The position numbers were made by a program, and so were the translations under genes. The notes beneath the pieces were generated by a model that was not told the DNA's origin, made no database searches, and was given only the letters and a program-made list of their open reading frames with translations. This document shows, in pieces, positions 14,486-22,007 of a DNA stretch of 32,845 nt. This stretch comes from Phycisphaerales bacterium (GTDB lineage Bacteria; Planctomycetota; Phycisphaerae; Phycisphaerales; UBA1924). Each line of letters starts with the position of its first letter. Within the stretch, counting starts at the first letter, position 1. The stretch is taken from the NCBI GenBank assembly GCA_019750095.1, contig JAIEOW010000134.1:1-32845 (forward strand), read 5' to 3'.

Positions 14486-16668
14486 CCCGCGCGAACCGCC
14501 CGCATATCGCCAGATGCGTCGCGATTGGCGCGCTGCTGGCGGTCGCGTCCGTCGGCCACGCGCAAAGCGCGAGCGATCTTGACGCGCAGCTCAGCGACCT
14601 GCGCCGCCAGATTGCGTCAGCGACAATCCCCGCGCAGCGGCTGGAACTGCTGGCACGCTCGGACGATCTGCGCAAGCGGCTCATCGCCGCGGCCCCCGCC
14701 GACATCCGCGTCACCACGTGGTGGGCCGAGCGGGCCGCCGGCGCGCTTGAGACCCTTGCCGCCGATGGCACCGACGCCGCGGTGCTCTTTGGCATCCCGA
14801 CCGAGACGCAGCGGCAGCAGGCCCGGGCCCGAGCCAAAGACGCGCTGGACCACGCGACGCGCGCCGATCAGGCCGCCGCGCTCGCCGTGGCGCGCCTGGA
14901 GGCCCAGCTCGTTGATCGATCGACGGACGGTGCCACGCGGCAGACGGCCGAGACGCAGCTCTCGTCGCTCGTGGATGTCGAGCAGTCGCGTCGGATTCCG
15001 TTCTTGCGTGCATCGGCGCGGCTGCTGCTCGCCGCCGCGGCGACCGAGCGCTCCGCGCGAGCGGGCGCGCAGCTTGCCGCCCGCGAGTTTGCCGAGATTC
15101 CCGAGCCCGCCGATGAAGTCGGCCTGTGCGCCCATCGACTGAGCGTGGGCATCTCCGCGGGCCACGCGGCACTCGCCGAGCCGGAGCGCTCCGCGGAGCT
15201 GCGTGCCGCCGCCGCCCGCCAGCTTCGACTCGTGATTGATCGCTGCTTCGCCTCTGCCGATCCGTCGGCGGTCGCGATCGTCGCCCGCGCTCGGCTTGGG
15301 CTGTGCCGGATCGGCGAAGACCCTGGCCAGGCCGCCGCACCCGCCGAGAGCACCGATCTCGCCGCGCTCGAAGCCGAGGCCCGCGCCGCACTGCTGGTGG
15401 AGCGTGCGAGCGCTGAACCGCTGGCCCGCACGGAGCTCTTCACCCGCGCCGTGGTGCTGTTGAAAGGCCCGATCACGGCGGGAACCCCCGAGGCTGCGGC
15501 GCGCGCGTGCCAGACGATCGCCATGATGCTGCCGAGCGATGTCTCGATCGAGACGCTTCCCGCCGAGGCCGCGCTTGCGCGAGCGATCCTCCGCGCCCGC
15601 GATGAGCAACCCTCAGCGCGCGTGGAGGCCAGCAAGCTGCTGGACCAGGTCGCCGCCCGAGCCGACGCGCCGGCCGGCGTGCGATCGCTCGCGAGGTGGG
15701 AGCGTGCGGTGCTCGCCGCCGCCACCGGCGACGCTGCACAGGAGCTCGACGCTCTCGCCGGCGTGTATCGCACGGGTGACGCGTCGACGCGCGACGACCG
15801 CGCGTTCCAGGCCGCCCGGCGCGTCGTGGATCTCTTCGCGGCCTCAAGAACCACCGCACCGGGCGCGATGGAAGAGCCGTGGAAGTCGCGGAACGCCCTG
15901 CTGGGTGAAGCCCTCGAGATTCTCTCCGCGCGCAACGACGCCGACGCCCCGCGATATGCCGAGCAGCTTGCCCGACTGCTGATCGCCAAGTGTGCTCCGC
16001 CCGGCAAGCCCACCGCGTCGCAACTCACCACGCTTCGCAAGGCGATCGATCGGCTCTCACCCAAGAGCCCGACGCGCGCGACGGCGGGCGCCTCGATCGT
16101 CGAGGCGATGCTTCGTCAGTTCGAGATCCGACACGCCGCCCTGATGGAAAAGGGCTCCGCCGCCCCGCAGGCAAGCTGGAACGAGCTCATCACCGACATT
16201 TCGCGCGAACTGGCCTTTGCGCAGGAGCACGCCCCAACATCTCAGCCCGCCCTGACCTTGGCCCTGGGCGAGGCGAAGTTTGCCACGGGGGATCCGCAGG
16301 CCCTGTCGATCCTGACCTCGATCGTCAACTCTGAGATTGATCGCCCGCTCTCAGCAACCTGGACGCGTCTTCGCCTGGCGATTGCTCGTGCACACCGACA
16401 GAACGGCGACGCCGCCAGCGCGGTTGCGGTGCTGAGGGAGATGACCGAGAAGCTTGAGGGCGCTCCGGGCTCGTCGACCCGAGACCCGGCTTTCTGGCTG
16501 GCGTGGGGGGAACTGCTGGACATTCTGCAATCGGTCAACAGCGACGGCTCGCGCAGTTCAGATATCCGCGTCCAGATTCGTCGCCTCGAACTGCTGGACC
16601 CCACCTTCGGCGGCCAGCCCAACGCGAAGCGAATTCGCGAAGTCCGTGCGGCTGTGGGCACCGATTGA
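14482..16668 (+). CDS. Large secreted alpha-helical repeat protein
   Basis: 728 residues from GTG 14482, whose GTGA overlap with the preceding stop implies translational coupling. A signal peptide spans about 1-27 (VAIGALLAVASVGHA, cleavage after GHA). The mature protein is almost wholly alanine-rich helices in pairs (for example AARQLRLVIDRCFASADPSA and LPAEAALARAILRARDEQPS), which suggests a TPR-like or other alpha-solenoid scaffold without a recognisable catalytic motif. It starts with a coiled-coil-prone stretch (about 30-65, DLDAQLSDLRRQIASATIP). Together with the DoxX-like and VWA-like genes it suggests an envelope complex whose soluble part binds partners outside the cytoplasmic membrane. 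Function not known. Confidence 0.85.
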   Translation: MTRANRPHIARCVAIGALLAVASVGHAQSASDLDAQLSDLRRQIASATIPAQRLELLARSDDLRKRLIAAAPADIRVTTWWAERAAGALETLAADGTDAAVLFGIPTETQRQQARARAKDALDHATRADQAAALAVARLEAQLVDRSTDGATRQTAETQLSSLVDVEQSRRIPFLRASARLLLAAAATERSARAGAQLAAREFAEIPEPADEVGLCAHRLSVGISAGHAALAEPERSAELRAAAARQLRLVIDRCFASADPSAVAIVARARLGLCRIGEDPGQAAAPAESTDLAALEAEARAALLVERASAEPLARTELFTRAVVLLKGPITAGTPEAAARACQTIAMMLPSDVSIETLPAEAALARAILRARDEQPSARVEASKLLDQVAARADAPAGVRSLARWERAVLAAATGDAAQELDALAGVYRTGDASTRDDRAFQAARRVVDLFAASRTTAPGAMEEPWKSRNALLGEALEILSARNDADAPRYAEQLARLLIAKCAPPGKPTASQLTTLRKAIDRLSPKSPTRATAGASIVEAMLRQFEIRHAALMEKGSAAPQASWNELITDISRELAFAQEHAPTSQPALTLALGEAKFATGDPQALSILTSIVNSEIDRPLSATWTRLRLAIARAHRQNGDAASAVAVLREMTEKLEGAPGSSTRDPAFWLAWGELLDILQSVNSDGSRSSDIRVQIRRLELLDPTFGGQPNAKRIREVRAAVGTD

Positions 16669-16830
16669 TCACTTCCGGGGCTGGTAAACCCGCAGGCCGA
16701 ACGATCCCGACCGATCGAGTCGTTCTCTGTACTTCGCGGTCAAGAGATCACCAGACGAACAGACCGGGTATTCCGTTGCCCTCGGCGATCCACACGCGGA
16801 ATCCTGCCTCTGGCCCCATACCCTGCGTTC

Positions 16831-18030
16831 ATGCCTGTGGATAAAGACTCGATCCGCCTTGCGCTCACCCGTGTGCCGCACCCAAGCGCTGCTTCGCAGG
16901 GGGCCGACATCGTCGCCATCGGCGCGGTCAGCAAGATCGCCTATTGCGACGGGTACGCGTCTGTCCGCATCGCCGCGGGCGGGCTGCACGCCGATCAGCG
17001 CTCGGGGCTGATGCAGCAGGTCTCCGCGGCGATCCGCCTGCACGCGCATCAGGCGAACGAACAACTCAACGATGTTCACGTGGAACTTACCGACGACGCG
17101 CCGCAGGGCGTGCCGCCAAAGGCCGCGGGGGGTGCGGCGGCTGCGGGGGGCGCGGGGGGCGGTGGTGGTGGGCATCGCCCCATTCCGATTCCGCCGTCGG
17201 CCCCACAATCGCAGCCCCTGCCCAATGTGAAGCATCTCATCGCTGTTGGCGCGGGCAAGGGGGGCGTGGGGAAATCCACGATCGCCGTGAATCTTGCCGT
17301 GGGGCTTGCTCGGCGTGGGCACGCCGTGGGCTTGATGGATGGCGACATCTACGGGCCGTCGTTCCCGACCATGCTTGGGCTGCAATCGCTGGATACCAAC
17401 GTTCGCGGATCGATCATCGAGCCCTTCGCCGTGCACGGCATAAAGGCCATGACCATCGGCAAGCTCGTTGACCCGGAAAAGCCGCTGATTTGGCGCGGCC
17501 CGATGGCGCACGGCGCGTTCAAGCAGCTCGTTGAGCAGACCGGCTGGGGCGAACTCGACTATCTGATCATCGATCTGCCCCCGGGCACCGGGGATGTTGC
17601 GCTCACGATGGCGCAGCTTTTGAAGCTGACGGGGGCGGTGGTGGTCTGCACGCCGCAGAAGGTGGCTCAGGACGACGCGATCCGAGCGGCGCGGATGTTC
17701 CAGCAGCTCTCGATCGAGGTGCTGGGGGTGGTGGAGAACATGTCCTGCTTTGTGGGCGACGATGGGAAGGAATACGACATCTTTGGTCGTGGCGGGGCGC
17801 AGCTCATGGCCCAGCGATTGGGCGTGCCGTTCCTGGGGGCCGTGCCCATCACGATGTCGCTCCGCGAGAACTCGGATTCGGGTGACCCTCGTGCCAACTT
17901 CACGGGCACCGCTCCGCGGGATCTGCCGCTGGCGAGCGCGCTGGAGAAGCTGGTGACGAACCTGGAAAATCAGGTGGCACTGGCCGGAATGCGAGCGGGC
18001 CGAACGACGCCGCAGCTCACGATTTCTTGA
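16831..18030 (+). CDS. Mrp/NBP35-family iron-sulfur cluster carrier ATPase
   Basis: 399 residues. The N-terminal about 90 residues are a divergent MIP18/DUF59-like domain, followed by a Gly/Ala/Pro linker (about 95-132) and the P-loop ATPase (about 133-385): deviant Walker A GAGKGGVGKST (140-150), MDGDIYGPS (169-177), DLPPGTGD (248-255). Mrp (ApbC) proteins carry Fe-S clusters to apoproteins in an ATP-dependent manner. The usual CxxC pair that bridges a cluster at the dimer interface (NMSxFxCPxCG) is replaced by NMSCFVGDDGKEYDIFG; one cysteine, C306, lies nearby. CxxC-less forms are known in several phyla. No strong Shine-Dalgarno before ATG 16831; the gene stands alone, 162 bp after the preceding operon. 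Confidence 0.94.
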   Translation: MPVDKDSIRLALTRVPHPSAASQGADIVAIGAVSKIAYCDGYASVRIAAGGLHADQRSGLMQQVSAAIRLHAHQANEQLNDVHVELTDDAPQGVPPKAAGGAAAAGGAGGGGGGHRPIPIPPSAPQSQPLPNVKHLIAVGAGKGGVGKSTIAVNLAVGLARRGHAVGLMDGDIYGPSFPTMLGLQSLDTNVRGSIIEPFAVHGIKAMTIGKLVDPEKPLIWRGPMAHGAFKQLVEQTGWGELDYLIIDLPPGTGDVALTMAQLLKLTGAVVVCTPQKVAQDDAIRAARMFQQLSIEVLGVVENMSCFVGDDGKEYDIFGRGGAQLMAQRLGVPFLGAVPITMSLRENSDSGDPRANFTGTAPRDLPLASALEKLVTNLENQVALAGMRAGRTTPQLTIS

Positions 18031-18034
18031 GGAC

Positions 18035-18096
18035 GGGTTTCGGGGATCGGGTTTCGGGTCTCATCAGACCAAAACCCGATTGACGATTCCCGACTC
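18035..18096. repeat. Inverted arrays of degenerate 7-nt repeats forming a hairpin
   Basis: Four heptamers GGGTTTC, GGGGATC, GGGTTTC, GGGTCTC (18035-18062) are followed by an inverted array which on the minus strand reads CGGGAGT, CGGGAAT, CGTCAAT, CGGGTTT. The inner part pairs as ATCGGGTTT-CG-GGTCT, loop CATC, AGACC-AA-AACCCGAT. It lies 4 nt after the Mrp stop. The same heptamer class occurs inside purL at 27944-27985. Confidence 0.7.
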
Positions 18097-18101
18097 CCGC
18101 C

Positions 18102-18141
18102 AAAAAGCACACCGCCCCCGGAGGCAACTGGGGGCGGGTGC
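18102..18141 (-). terminator. Intrinsic terminator of the SnoaL-like gene
   Basis: On the minus strand GCACCCGCCCCC pairs with GGGGGCGGTGTGC (one bulged base, 10-nt loop) and is followed at once by TTTTT (18106-18102). It lies about 160 nt downstream of the stop of 18299-18823 and also faces the plus-strand Mrp gene, so it may serve in that direction too, without a T-tract. Confidence 0.75.
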
Positions 18142-18298
18142 AAAGGGGAGGTGAGAAGAGACTCGTCGTTGCTGCACCCATCGATACGGCCTCCCACGGA
18201 CGCAAGTTCGCAGGTTTGTCAAAAAACACACAGGGCCGAATCGCTTTTCTGGCGATCCGGCCCCGGATATTTGCGGACTCAGTCAAGTTGAAGGGCTG

Positions 18299-18823
18299 TC
18301 AGGCCGTCGGGGCGGCGGAGTCGGCCGACTGCATCGAGCCGTACATGAACTCCTCCTGAACGATCTTCCCGTTTTTCACGGTATAGACCCCGACCTCTTC
18401 CATGATCGTCCGCTTGAGGGTCTTGCGGTCCTCGATGTCCATGCGGTACTTCACGCTGAAGCCGGTGGAGCCGACAAACGGACCCTCGGCGACGGCGCCG
18501 CGAATGGCGTTCTGGGCCATCCAGCCGGCGTTTTTGATCTCGACGTTCTTGATCCCGTGCCAGGCCAGGCCGCCGCCTTCGATGGAGACCAACTTGGGGG
18601 ACCAGAGGTCCATGTTGATCTCCCACTTTCCGCGGTTGAAGTCGTTGACGAGCTGCTTGCCGATCTGTTCCGGGGACTTTCCGGGGCCGGTGGTGACCCG
18701 TTTGGGGCTGCCCGGGATTTTGCCGGGGGATCCGCCGCCGCTGGCCTTCTTGGCGGGTGGCTTGGCGGCGGGTTTGGCGGCGGGCTTCTTGGGGGCGGGC
18801 TTCTTTGCAGACTTCTTGGCCAT
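18299..18823 (-). CDS. SnoaL/NTF2-like protein with lysine-rich N-terminal tail
   Basis: 174 residues. ATG 18823 has CGGAGAG 6 nt upstream and is preferred over a start 30 codons earlier. Residues 1-45 are a histone H1-like Lys/Ala/Pro tail (KKSAKKPAPKKPAAKPAAK), the kind of tail that binds DNA or polyanions. Residues about 60-165 fit a SnoaL-like/NTF2 cone fold: FNRGKWEINMDLWSPKLVS, then GIKNVEIKNAGWMAQN, VKYRMDIEDRKTLKRTIMEE and VGVYTVKNGKIVQEEFMYGS. Such domains bind small hydrophobic ligands or are isomerases; no catalytic residue is assigned. The fusion of a basic tail to this fold is unusual but the tail may only be a solubility or nucleoid-binding tether. Confidence 0.85.
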   Translation of the reverse strand: MAKKSAKKPAPKKPAAKPAAKPPAKKASGGGSPGKIPGSPKRVTTGPGKSPEQIGKQLVNDFNRGKWEINMDLWSPKLVSIEGGGLAWHGIKNVEIKNAGWMAQNAIRGAVAEGPFVGSTGFSVKYRMDIEDRKTLKRTIMEEVGVYTVKNGKIVQEEFMYGSMQSADSAAPTA

Positions 18824-19042
18824 GATCGCTCTCCGGTGGATGGTCTGTGTGGGTGTTCGGATCACGCGGCGTGCGTGTCCGTCGTGTATACCCACCAATC
18901 GATCCGGTTGCAACAGACCCGGTTCAACTCGTGCTCAGATCGCCACGAACCCGGAAAAACAGGCGACCCGGCCCAGGAGTGGACCGGGACGCTGGATGAA
19001 ATGGGACATTCAAAGGGTCGGTGAGGCTCATCGAGCAACCGA

Positions 19043-19987
19043 TCACGGGCAGCCGGCAAACCAGGTGTTCAGGAAATCAAAGATGTCGATGGTGTTGGAA
19101 GCGTTGTCGCGGTTGAAGTCAGCCCGGCAGCGCTTCACCTCCACCACGGCGTCGACCGCCACGGTGCCGGCGACGTCGTTCCACTCGCCGGTGTAGCTCA
19201 TGACGCCATAGTCCTCACCCGTGCCGTTACTGGGCTCGCTCGAACGCCAGTTGGTGTACGTCACCGTCGAGCCGCTGATCCAACGGAACTGGCCTTCGAT
19301 GGTCTGGTCGGTGATGCCGATATAGACCTGGATGGCGAAGGGCAGGACGAAGTTGTTGCGGATCCACTCGTTTTCCTGGGCGTTGTCGATGGTGACGAGG
19401 TGGCCGCCGAGGTTGATGGCGGCGGCCTGAGCCTGCTGCCAGGTGCCGCGGGTGAGGAGGTAGTACTCGCTGCCGTTGGCGGGGTTGAGGATCGGACCGA
19501 AGGCGACGGATGCGGGGGCGGGTTCATACTCCAGCAGGCCCCAGGTCAATGTGTTCGTGCCCGTCGACATGGACCAGGTGCCGGCGGAGGTCATGAAGGC
19601 GTAGTCGTTGGCGGCGGTGTTGTTCGGTTGGCCCGATCCCCAGTTTGTGTATGCCGCGGACTGCCCGCTCGACCATGCGAAGGTGCCCTCTGTGGCGACA
19701 TCGTTGAGCCCGATCCAGAGTGCGTTGAATGTGGGCAGGATGTTGCACTCGATCCACGCCTGTTCGGTGGAGTCATTGATGGTCGCCAGCGGAATGCCGA
19801 GCGTGGAGACATAGCCGTTGGTGGTGGTGATCGAGCCCTGCCGAGTGACCACGTAGGTGTGGCCGTTCTGCGGGTTGTAGCGGTGACCGAGGACGATGGC
19901 CTGGCCCATCGCCGAGCTTCCGGCGGCGGAGAGCGCAAGGGCGGCAGCAACGAGACCGAGGCGGGCGCGATGGACATTCGAGAGCAT
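19043..19987 (-). CDS. Secreted double C-type lectin-like protein with dockerin-like C-terminus
   Basis: 314 residues. ATG 19987 has AGGAG 8 nt upstream; a GTG three codons earlier would leave no spacing. Signal peptide about 1-29 (LVAAALALSAAGSSAMG). Two C-type lectin-like domains at about 31-155 and 165-285, each with the fold's hallmarks: LATINDSTEQAWI...LWIGLNDVATEGTFAWSSG...NWGSGQPNN in the first and LVTIDNAQENEWI...VYIGITDQTIEGQFRWISG...TNWRSSEPSN in the second. WIGL/YIGI, EG-x-F-x-W-x-SG and the WxxxxPxN loop are typical. The last 29 residues (CRADFNRDNASNTIDIFDFL and NTWFAGCP) form the GC-type dockerin-like segment found on many Phycisphaerae exported proteins. Likely a surface or extracellular carbohydrate- or protein-binding protein. 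Confidence 0.92.
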   Translation of the reverse strand: MLSNVHRARLGLVAAALALSAAGSSAMGQAIVLGHRYNPQNGHTYVVTRQGSITTTNGYVSTLGIPLATINDSTEQAWIECNILPTFNALWIGLNDVATEGTFAWSSGQSAAYTNWGSGQPNNTAANDYAFMTSAGTWSMSTGTNTLTWGLLEYEPAPASVAFGPILNPANGSEYYLLTRGTWQQAQAAAINLGGHLVTIDNAQENEWIRNNFVLPFAIQVYIGITDQTIEGQFRWISGSTVTYTNWRSSEPSNGTGEDYGVMSYTGEWNDVAGTVAVDAVVEVKRCRADFNRDNASNTIDIFDFLNTWFAGCP

Positions 19988-20353
19988 GGGTGACACTCCT
20001 GGAAAAAGGCGCTTGGTTGTGTGGCTGGATCGGAATCAGCCGCGTCGCTCTGGCCTGGCATGCCCAACGAGCCCGGGCGACGGTCGGCTGAAGTCAATCC
20101 GAATTTGGTGATCGGAACCCGTCATTGCGTGTTTGAATGCGCCGGGCAGATCGGCCCAGCACCCGATGGATGCCGAGGACGGTGAAGAGTCGCCCCATGG
20201 CTTGGCGGTGCCCTGAGGCACGCCACCATTGATGACGACCAGACCATGGCTCGGGTCGATCGATGTGTTGCAATGGACCTGTTTCGCCGCGAAAACTGCG
20301 GCTGAAAGCCCCCCCACTGCTTTCCCAAGAATCCTCTTGAAGGGATGTGTCGC
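19988..20353. other. 366-bp intergenic region between divergent genes
   Basis: Shared upstream region of the lectin-like gene (minus) and the DUF4126 gene (plus). It carries their Shine-Dalgarno sequences at the two edges. No gene, repeat or clear -35/-10 pair is recognisable. A minus-strand frame through it also runs across the DUF4126 gene and is not supported. Confidence 0.5.
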
Positions 20354-20956
20354 ATGGGCGAGCTGCTCGCTGTTCTGATCGGGCTGGGTTTGGCTGCTTC
20401 GTGCGGCCTGCGTGTGTTTGTGCCACTGGCGGCACTGTCGATCGCGGCGCGTGCGGGGTATGTCAGCGTTTCGCCGAGCATGGCATGGCTTGGGTCGGAT
20501 GAGGCGATGATCGCGCTGTGCACGGCGACGGTGCTGGAGATCGTCGCGTACAAAGTTCCCTGGCTGGATCACGCCCTGGACACGATCGCGTCGCCCGCGG
20601 CGGTCGTTGCGGGGGCGATTGTGGCGGCCTCTCAGGTCGGCACGGTCACGCCCGAAGGGTCGATTGGTGAGATGCTGTCGTGGGCGTGTGCGCTGATCGC
20701 TGGCGGTGCGGTGGCGGGTGTGGTGCAGGCGGGTGCGGTCACCACGCGGGCCGCGTCAACCGCGTTGACGGCGGGGATGGTCAATCCGCTCATCAGCGTC
20801 GGGCAGTCGTCGCTGGCGGTGGGCATGAGCGCGCTGAGCGTGATCGCACCGGCGGTGGCGGCGGTGATGGTCGTCATCCTGCTGAGTGCCGCGGTGCTGG
20901 TTCTGGTGATGCTCGTCCGCTGGCGCGCCCGGCGGCGGGCGATGGCGGCGGCGTGA
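20354..20956 (+). CDS. DUF4126 integral membrane protein
   Basis: 200 residues. ATG 20354 is preferred since GAAGGG lies 9 nt upstream, whereas the ATG at 20345 directly abuts it. Begins LLAVLIGLGLAASCGLRVFVPL, then ARAGYVSVSPSMAWLGS, ATVLEIVAYKVPWLDHALDT and IASPAAVVAGAIVAAS; these match the DUF4126 pattern (GLRxFxPL, LEIxAYxxPWxDxxLDTIxxP). About six hydrophobic helices; the C-terminus is an arginine-rich cytoplasmic tail. Function is unknown in the family. First gene of a plus-strand run with FNR (37-nt gap), aminotransferase and CAP protein. Confidence 0.9.
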   Translation: MGELLAVLIGLGLAASCGLRVFVPLAALSIAARAGYVSVSPSMAWLGSDEAMIALCTATVLEIVAYKVPWLDHALDTIASPAAVVAGAIVAASQVGTVTPEGSIGEMLSWACALIAGGAVAGVVQAGAVTTRAASTALTAGMVNPLISVGQSSLAVGMSALSVIAPAVAAVMVVILLSAAVLVLVMLVRWRARRRAMAAA

Positions 20957-20993
20957 TTGACTCATTCGGGCGGGGTCCGAATGCTATGGGTTC

Positions 20994-21998
20994 ATGAGCT
21001 CTTCACCTGCCGCTGATGTGTCGTCGAATCCCGTCCCGGGCGCCCATGCCGCGAGCGATCGCGAGATCGCGCTCCCCGAGGTCAAGATGCACATCTATCG
21101 GCCCAATGAGCCGGTGGTGGCGCGGGTGGTGAAGAGCGAGATCTGCACGAGCAAGAAGGCCGCGGGCTTTACGCGTCACGTTGAGTTTGATGTGAGCGGG
21201 ACGAACCTGTCCGGGCAGGTGCTGCCCGGGCAATCCATCGGCGTGCTGGCTCCGGGGACCGATGCGAAGGGGCGGCCGCACGCGGTGCGGCTGTATTCCG
21301 TTGCCTCGCCCACGGGCGGGGAAGACGGCACGGGGACCATCATCTCAACGACCGTGAAGCGCACCATCGACGAGCACTGGGAGAGTCACAAGCTGTTTCT
21401 GGGTGTCTGCTCGAACTACTTGTGCGATCTGAATGTGGGCGATGAAGTGAAGCTCAGCGGGCCGAACGGGAAGAAGTTCCTGGTGCCGAGTGACGCGGCG
21501 GCGCATGACTACCTGTTCTTTGCCACGGGCACGGGGATCGCGCCGTTTCGCGGGATGGTGCTGGACCTGCTGAAGAACAAGGTGAACAGCCGCGTGACGC
21601 TGGTGATGGGCTCGCCGTATGCGACCGATCTGATGTACGACGAGCTGTTCCGGAAGCTCGCGAGCGAGCACGCGAACTTCCGGTATCTGACGGCGATCAG
21701 CCGTGAGAGGCAGAGCGACGGCTCTGGCCCGATGTACGTTCAGGATCGTGTCACCGCCAGCCGGGACGAACTGGTTCCGATGCTGTCGAATGAACGGACG
21801 CTGATCTATGTCTGCGGGATCGCGGGCATGGAGCTGGGCATCTTCCAGAAGATGGCCGGCGTGCTGCCGAAGGGCGTGCTGGAGCAGTATCTGAAGGTTG
21901 ACCCCGCGGCGATGAGCGACGTTGCGTCGTGGAACCGCAAGATGCTGCACCGCGAGCTGAAGACGACCAAGCGGGTGTTCCTCGAGGTCTATTCCTAA
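20994..21998 (+). CDS. Plant-type ferredoxin--NADP(+) reductase
   Basis: 334 residues. Flavoenzyme that passes electrons between ferredoxin (or flavodoxin) and NADP(H). FAD-binding barrel: RLYSVAS (99-105) and GVCSNYLCDL (137-146). NADP domain: GTGIAPFRG (179-187), GSPYATDLMYDE and YVCG (272-275). The C-terminus FLEVYS puts a tyrosine next to the end, as in plant-type FNR where the aromatic residue stacks on the flavin. Residues 1-35 are a polar extension with no signal peptide. The order of motifs and the closing Tyr mark the plastidic class more than the bacterial Fpr class. The stop is only 9 nt before the aminotransferase start, so the two are probably co-transcribed. Confidence 0.93.
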   Translation: MSSSPAADVSSNPVPGAHAASDREIALPEVKMHIYRPNEPVVARVVKSEICTSKKAAGFTRHVEFDVSGTNLSGQVLPGQSIGVLAPGTDAKGRPHAVRLYSVASPTGGEDGTGTIISTTVKRTIDEHWESHKLFLGVCSNYLCDLNVGDEVKLSGPNGKKFLVPSDAAAHDYLFFATGTGIAPFRGMVLDLLKNKVNSRVTLVMGSPYATDLMYDELFRKLASEHANFRYLTAISRERQSDGSGPMYVQDRVTASRDELVPMLSNERTLIYVCGIAGMELGIFQKMAGVLPKGVLEQYLKVDPAAMSDVASWNRKMLHRELKTTKRVFLEVYS

Positions 21999-22007
21999 AG
22001 TTCCCGC

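Noticed and set aside
14617-16064. Long minus-strand open frames (14617-15609 and 14868-16064)
   Set aside because: Shadows of the secreted helical-repeat gene; stop-free only because of high GC at third positions.
16669-17511. 280-codon minus-strand open frame overlapping the start of the Mrp gene
   Set aside because: Covers the Walker A region of Mrp on the opposite strand; no motifs.
20036-20572. 178-codon minus-strand frame covering the intergenic space before the DUF4126 gene
   Set aside because: Its C-terminal part looks slightly gene-like, but it runs antisense through the well-supported DUF4126 start and has no motif or ribosome site.
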